Positions 59,568 through 64,000 of a stretch of 64,000 bases of DNA are shown piece after piece. This DNA is from Flammeovirgaceae bacterium UBA5008 (GTDB lineage: Bacteria > Bacteroidota > Bacteroidia > Cytophagales > Cyclobacteriaceae), in assembly GCA_002398365.1 (NCBI GenBank), contig DGYK01000064.1:27963-91962 (forward strand). The letters are read 5' to 3'. The notes under the pieces are model-generated. The model made no database searches. It was not told the origin of the DNA and was given only the letters and a program-made list of their open reading frames with translations. The position numbers and the translations under genes are program-made. Position 1 is the first letter of the stretch. The number at the start of each line of letters is the position of its first letter.

Positions 59568-61550
59568 ATGAAAAAATTATTGGTACTCTTTCTATTGGTA
59601 CTTTGTGCCGCGTGCGTAAAAGAAATAACGCACGAAGTTAAACCTGATGCCGCAGGCATCACTGTAGCCAACTTTAGCTTCGCCACCTCTCAGCCGGTGA
59701 CATTTCAAATCAATACACTCGATAATCACGATATAGCACTTCGGCATGTACCCCTCGAAGTAGGGTTTATGTTAGACGGTCAGTATGTTACCTTAATGAC
59801 CGGAATCACCAACGAAAAAGGTCAATTCCAATTTCAAAATACAGTTCCTTCCTATATCGAAGAGCTATTGGTACGCACTGATTATCCTAGTTTACCCTCT
59901 GAAACGATATTACCAACAAATGTAAATTCAACCATTACCATAGGAGGAAAATCATATCAGGCCGCTAAAAAAACTTCAACTACTACAGGTCGCGTAGAAG
60001 CTAACGGATTTACTTTCTTAAGCTCATTTGATTCCAACGGTGTGCCGAATAATCTGGAGCCTGTAAATGATTACATCGCTCAAGACTTGCTAGATATGAT
60101 CAACACTACGCTGCCGGAACGTATGCCCGTGCCCACCAACAATCCACAATATTTATCAACTACTATCGATACCGATACGAAAATAACCAGTTTAGCAGAA
60201 GTATGGGTAACATTTGTAACCGAAGGTGCCGGCTATCGCAATGCGTTGGGTTTTTACACGTATCCATTAAACTCACCACCGACCACTGTAGCTGATATTC
60301 GGGAGATGAAAATTATTTTTCCGAATGTGTCTCTTCCCGGAAGCGGAGGCAATCTGGCCACGGGTAGCAAAGTTTCATTGGGAGTGTTTCCTGCCAATAC
60401 CGGCATTGGTTGGTTCTTAATTCCGAATGGTTGGAATGGATCTACCGTTACATCGCAACCTGAAATAAAATATTCGACCAAAAGTTTAAATACGTATACC
60501 GCGGCAGCTTATCAACAGCAAACAGTTCTTCTCCATGATGCCAATCGCGAAATTATTTTGTTAGGTATGGAAGATCTTTCCCGCCCCGGTGGCGACAACG
60601 ACTTCAACGATGCCGTATTCTACATCACTGCCAATCCATTTACTTCTATTGCTACCAAAAATCTGGTGGATACGAAACAAACTGCAGGAGCAGATACTGA
60701 TTCCGATGGTGTCATTGACCGAAACGACAAATATCCAAATGATGCTACCAAAGCCTTTGATGTGTTCACTCCCGGAGCAGGCATTTATGGGTCACTTGCT
60801 TTTGAAGATTTGTGGCCAAATAAAGGCGACTATGATATGAATGATCTGGTAGTAGACTATAACTTTCAATTGGTTACTAATACCGCCAATGCGGTTGTTG
60901 AAATACACGCCAATTTGATTGTAAAAGCAGTAGGTGCATCTTATCAAAATGGATTTGGCATTGAGCTACCCATCGCGCCAAGCAAAATCGCTTCCGTTAC
61001 CGGAAATATGCCGCAACGAAACAGCATTAAATTATTACCAAACGGAGTGGAAGCAAATCAACCGACAGCCGTGATTATTCCATTTGAAAACACCTCTTCA
61101 CTTTTTAACACAGCAGCTTATATCAATACAAAAGTAGCCGAGGCATATGTAACACCTGTATCACTCAACTTGGTGATTACTTTTACCGAACCTATCAAGA
61201 TGACCGACCTGGGGTACGTGCCGTACAATCCCTTCATCTTTGTGAATGGAGATCGCGCACGTGAAGTTCATCTGGCTGATTTAACTCCAACTGCATTAGC
61301 AAGCACTACCTTATTTGGAACAATGGCTGATAACAGCCACCCGAATGAGGGGCGCTATTATAAAAGCACAAATAATATGCCATGGGCTATCAACATTGCA
61401 CTGCCATTTGAATATCCGCAAGAAGGCAGAGATATCAATCAGGCTCATACAAAGTTCAGCACTTGGGCACAAAGTGGTGGGCTGACTTACAAAGACTGGT
61501 ATAAAAATCTTACAGGTTACCGGCAGAATACCTATATATACAAGAAGTAA
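59568..61550 (+). CDS. LruC domain lipoprotein
   Basis: From ATG 59568 the protein has 660 residues. MKKLLVLFLLVLCAACVKEI has a lipobox with Cys16. A DUF4114-like calcium-binding segment follows (VLLHDANREIILLGMEDLSR, GGDNDFNDAVFYITANPF), with ADTDSDGVIDRNDKYPNDAT resembling a thrombospondin type 3 repeat. The LruC C-terminal domain has LAFEDLWPNKGDYDMNDLVV and VDYNFQLVTNTANAVVEIHA. Such proteins are calcium-dependent surface lipoproteins of Bacteroidota. A terminator follows. An in-frame start at 59496 would add 24 non-signal residues. Confidence 0.85.
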   Translation: MKKLLVLFLLVLCAACVKEITHEVKPDAAGITVANFSFATSQPVTFQINTLDNHDIALRHVPLEVGFMLDGQYVTLMTGITNEKGQFQFQNTVPSYIEELLVRTDYPSLPSETILPTNVNSTITIGGKSYQAAKKTSTTTGRVEANGFTFLSSFDSNGVPNNLEPVNDYIAQDLLDMINTTLPERMPVPTNNPQYLSTTIDTDTKITSLAEVWVTFVTEGAGYRNALGFYTYPLNSPPTTVADIREMKIIFPNVSLPGSGGNLATGSKVSLGVFPANTGIGWFLIPNGWNGSTVTSQPEIKYSTKSLNTYTAAAYQQQTVLLHDANREIILLGMEDLSRPGGDNDFNDAVFYITANPFTSIATKNLVDTKQTAGADTDSDGVIDRNDKYPNDATKAFDVFTPGAGIYGSLAFEDLWPNKGDYDMNDLVVDYNFQLVTNTANAVVEIHANLIVKAVGASYQNGFGIELPIAPSKIASVTGNMPQRNSIKLLPNGVEANQPTAVIIPFENTSSLFNTAAYINTKVAEAYVTPVSLNLVITFTEPIKMTDLGYVPYNPFIFVNGDRAREVHLADLTPTALASTTLFGTMADNSHPNEGRYYKSTNNMPWAINIALPFEYPQEGRDINQAHTKFSTWAQSGGLTYKDWYKNLTGYRQNTYIYKK

Positions 61551-61571
61551 TTTTCTGTCCCCCCACGTGAA

Positions 61572-61601
61572 AGTCCGGCCAATTAGGTCGGGCTTTTTTT
61601 T
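61572..61601 (+). terminator. LruC gene terminator
   Basis: AGTCCGGCC at 61572-61580 pairs with GGTCGGGCT at 61586-61594 (two G-T pairs, 5-base loop), followed by a run of T. It lies 22 bases after the LruC stop and is a strong intrinsic terminator. Confidence 0.9.
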
Positions 61602-61707
61602 ATGTCTGCCAAAGAAAGGTGTTAATCGAAAGCTTCAAGGCATTGGTCTAATATCAGGAAATACAGCCCATCACCGAGGTAATTTTGATCATCCAAAAAG
61701 TCAAAAA

Positions 61708-62433
61708 ATGCGGTTGATTATCTTTTTTCTCCTTCCGGTGATGGGCTACGGTCAACTAAATAGCCCCGATGCCATCAGTTCAGAAAAGTTGCGCATCGAG
61801 GCACTTTTGGCCAACGAACAGGCGCTGGATTCGCTTACTGAAAACGCGATCAAAAACTCTTACTACGTAAAAAGTTTCGAGGGTGAATTGGCGCAGCAAT
61901 ATGAAAATGTGATTCAAGAAAAAAATAAATGGCTGAACACATTTCGCTTTGGTGTCAATTTTCTTTCAATCGCCACCACGACTGTGAATAATGAGAGTGT
62001 GACAACAGCCGGTGTACTACCTAACATTGGTTTCACTCTCAGTCTCGATCCGGAAAAGTTTATCAATCGCAGAAGCTATATCCGTGAGGCAAAACAAAGC
62101 ATTGTCCGCTTTGAAAATAAAGTGAAGCACGAACGCAGGCAAGTGCGCGATGAAGTTCTTCGCTTGTTTTATCAATACCTCGAGGCGCTTGGGGTTGTTG
62201 AGTTACGTCAAGATGCCAACCAGACACAACAGCAATATTGTACGGTGATTGAGGAGAAGTTTAAACGAGGCGAAGCGCGCATGGAAGAAGTGTTGCTGCA
62301 TCAAAGTTCGTTGGTGCTCACGCAAGAAACGCTGATGAAAGCACAACTGTCTGCCCGCAAGTTGCTGCATCAAATCCAAATCTTTACAGCTGACTCCGAA
62401 AGCGATTTTAACTTTCAGTCTAACAGTCGTTGA
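61708..62433 (+). CDS. Short TolC-like outer-membrane protein
   Basis: From ATG 61708 the protein has 241 residues. A hydrophobic signal peptide (MRLIIFFLLPVMGYGQ) is followed by a long helical and coiled region (AQQYENVIQEKNKWLNTFRF) and a beta stretch (FGVNFLSIATTTVNN, GVLPNIGFTLSLDPEKF), with further helices (VLRLFYQYLEALGVVELRQD, RGEARMEEVLLHQSSLVL). Helix-strand order and the TQETLMKAQLS pattern resemble one TolC repeat unit. A full TolC-type channel protein has about 400-450 residues, so this is about half size. An in-frame start at 61567 overlaps the terminator. It is three bases before the GumC-like gene. Confidence 0.65.
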   Translation: MRLIIFFLLPVMGYGQLNSPDAISSEKLRIEALLANEQALDSLTENAIKNSYYVKSFEGELAQQYENVIQEKNKWLNTFRFGVNFLSIATTTVNNESVTTAGVLPNIGFTLSLDPEKFINRRSYIREAKQSIVRFENKVKHERRQVRDEVLRLFYQYLEALGVVELRQDANQTQQQYCTVIEEKFKRGEARMEEVLLHQSSLVLTQETLMKAQLSARKLLHQIQIFTADSESDFNFQSNSR

Positions 62434-62436
62434 TCT

Positions 62437-64000
62437 ATGGATGTCGTTGTTTCCATTCTACGGATGCTCCTGCAGCATCGCATCAAATTGGTAGTGATCC
62501 CGATGATGACGATGGGGTTGATTTATTACTTCTCTAAGAATACACCTGATCGTTTTAAAACGGAATCAAGGTTGTTTTTAAATCTTCAGGAAAGCAAAGG
62601 CATGAGCTTGAGCGATGAAGACCTGAAGCAATATCAGGTTCACACCTACTTTCAAAATATCATCGAATTACTGAAGTCCAAAAGAAATGCTGAATTGGTT
62701 CAACTGAAACTGATTCGCAAAACGCTGGAAGGAAAAACCGTGTTTAGTACCGGAGCTGAAATATTGCAACCTCATCGCGAAAAGGTTTTAGAACGAATTA
62801 CGCTATTGGAAAAAACGAAAGGGTTTCTTCAACCGAAGGAATTCCCGGATAGCCTGATGCTACAGTTCTTACGATTCCATCGAATCAATACCTCGCAATT
62901 GCGGGATTTAATATTGGCCTATCGAATCATGGACAGCCACTTTATCAAACTGGAAATCAACGAAACATCTCCGGGTCGCGCGAAAGCGTTGGCGGACTAT
63001 TTTATCGAAGCCTTAATAGATGAAAATCGCTCGCTAGCCAAAAACAAAGTAAAAAGTCACAAAGACATTATTGAAAATCTCTTACGCCAATCGAAAGCAG
63101 ACCTCGATGCGAAAATAGACCGACTCGAAAAATATAAAGTAGACAACAGCATCATCAATCTGGGCGAACATACCAAAGCGATTGTAACTTATCTCGTGCA
63201 ATTAGAGGCGCAGCGTGCCACGCTGCTTACGCGAGTCCAAGCCGGCAAAACCGGAAAAAGTGAAGTAATCAAAAGTGTACAGCAAGGCAATGAAATATCA
63301 TTAGACCTCAGCACGCATCAGGATGTCATTCAATTAAAAGAGCAATTGAAAATAATGAATCGTGAAATGCTGAAGAAATCATTTGGGACGAATTCATCAG
63401 CCGATCTTACCAACGTTCAGCAAAACATTGAAAACACCAAAGCGCAAATACAAAGCAAACTACAAGAGCTGTCGCGCAAAACACCATATGATCCCAGTCG
63501 GGTGCAATTGGATTTAGTAAGCCGTTATGTGGCGTATGATCTGGAATCAGAAACTTCGGAAGATATGATCCGCATTATCAATGAAGAGATTCAACGAGTT
63601 ACAAAATACTCCGCACGCTTTGCCCCTTATGAATCGACCATTGGCGCCTACGAACAGGAAATCAGCACCGCACAAAACGCCTACCTCGTATTATTGAATA
63701 AACTGAACTTAACTCAATCCATGGAATATGGTTCAGGAGAAAATGTGATTGAAGTAGTTGATCCTCCTTTTCTCCCCACATCGCCAGAGCCATCCAAGCG
63801 AATGATTTTAGTGATTGCCGGTGGTTTTGTGATGGTGTTGCTCATGGCTGGAGTACTCATTCTGATTCAATTATTAGATGCCACGATCACCAGCGTAGAA
63901 AAATTGGAACGCAGCAGTAGCTTGCCCATTCTTGGTGCTATTCCAAAACAGAAAGAAAATGCCAGTCCGGATTTACTGGCTGGCATTGACTTAGTCCGTC
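62437..64000 (+). CDS. Wzz/GumC-like polysaccharide chain-length protein, partial
   Basis: The frame starts at ATG 62437, three bases after the previous stop, and runs off the window at codon 521. The N-terminus has a transmembrane helix (IKLVVIPMMTMGLIYYFS), and the middle is a long coiled coil (YLVQLEAQRATLLTRVQ, LKEQLKIMNREMLKKS). The C-terminal part has VVDPPFLPTSPEPSKRMILV, a second transmembrane helix (IAGGFVMVLLMAGVLILIQL) and SSSLPILGAIP, matching Wzz/GumC chain-length and export proteins. No kinase domain has appeared by the edge. It works with the short TolC-like protein or an outside Wza-type channel. Confidence 0.88.
   Translation, partial: MDVVVSILRMLLQHRIKLVVIPMMTMGLIYYFSKNTPDRFKTESRLFLNLQESKGMSLSDEDLKQYQVHTYFQNIIELLKSKRNAELVQLKLIRKTLEGKTVFSTGAEILQPHREKVLERITLLEKTKGFLQPKEFPDSLMLQFLRFHRINTSQLRDLILAYRIMDSHFIKLEINETSPGRAKALADYFIEALIDENRSLAKNKVKSHKDIIENLLRQSKADLDAKIDRLEKYKVDNSIINLGEHTKAIVTYLVQLEAQRATLLTRVQAGKTGKSEVIKSVQQGNEISLDLSTHQDVIQLKEQLKIMNREMLKKSFGTNSSADLTNVQQNIENTKAQIQSKLQELSRKTPYDPSRVQLDLVSRYVAYDLESETSEDMIRIINEEIQRVTKYSARFAPYESTIGAYEQEISTAQNAYLVLLNKLNLTQSMEYGSGENVIEVVDPPFLPTSPEPSKRMILVIAGGFVMVLLMAGVLILIQLLDATITSVEKLERSSSLPILGAIPKQKENASPDLLAGIDLVR

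Noticed and set aside
1..64000. tRNA, rRNA, CRISPR, transposase or integrase
   Set aside because: No cloverleaf-like stretches, repeat-spacer arrays or DDE/integrase motifs were seen on either strand.

Overview
The window comes from a Bacteroidota chromosome, most likely Cytophagales (inference). The pointers are a GldA/GldF/GldG-type ABC operon, a Rho factor with a long Q/N-rich insertion, PadR-controlled FtsX-type permeases with an N-terminal prefix segment, a LruC-domain lipoprotein, an Amt transporter next to an outer-membrane barrel, many lipoproteins, weak Shine-Dalgarno sites and TTTG-N20-TAnnTTTG-like promoters. No rRNA, tRNA, CRISPR array, integrase or insertion sequence was found. 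Gene density is normal and the longest gene-free stretches are about 200-240 bases.

Layout. 1-2.7 kb: a leftward pirin cluster, a CYTH protein and a dinucleotide-binding oxidoreductase. 2.8-5.7 kb: a DUF481 barrel, then an exported DJ-1/PfpI-alpha/beta hydrolase fusion divergent from an HxlR regulator. 5.7-12.7 kb: small stress or detoxification genes (GlxA-type regulator, frameshifted DUF1801, GyrI-like, DUF1801, DoxX, two VOC proteins, AHSA1), then TetR-SDR with two matching operators, DUF1569 and a membrane protein. 12.9-15 kb: an Lnt-like nitrilase and a Crp-like regulator. 15-19.2 kb and 24.4-27.4 kb: two PadR-FtsX modules. They flank an HD protein and two histidine kinases. 27.4-30.9 kb: a second detoxification operon (DoxX, GyrI-like, exported VOC, small protein, AHSA1, MGMT/ATL-like) downstream of a WYL regulator, with repeated TGTCA sites in its promoter. 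31-36.6 kb: TSUP exporter, Tat phosphoesterase, then SCO1, YwqK and YHYH lipoproteins, and a sigma/membrane/metal-sensor-like trio resembling CnrHYX.

36.7-46.3 kb: a GH-A-like lipoprotein, porin plus Amt, DUF4468-like, prolyl oligopeptidase, TspO-like, DUF2461 and SDR genes. 46.3-54.9 kb: DUF4340 with GldG/GldF/GldA, serS, rho, and a family 2 glycosyltransferase whose N-terminal membrane segment lies in a different frame. 55.2-59.4 kb: a three-gene phosphorelay (hybrid kinase, single-domain receiver, LytTR regulator) with ATGA overlaps. 59.6-64 kb: a LruC lipoprotein and the start of what looks like a polysaccharide export locus (short TolC-like protein plus a Wzz/GumC-like protein cut by the window edge).

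The points most worth following are the DJ-1-hydrolase fusion, the CnrHYX-like trio beside SCO1, the two parallel detoxification modules with visible operators, the split glycosyltransferase, and the short TolC/GumC pair. All functions are inferred by reading the sequence; no database search was run.
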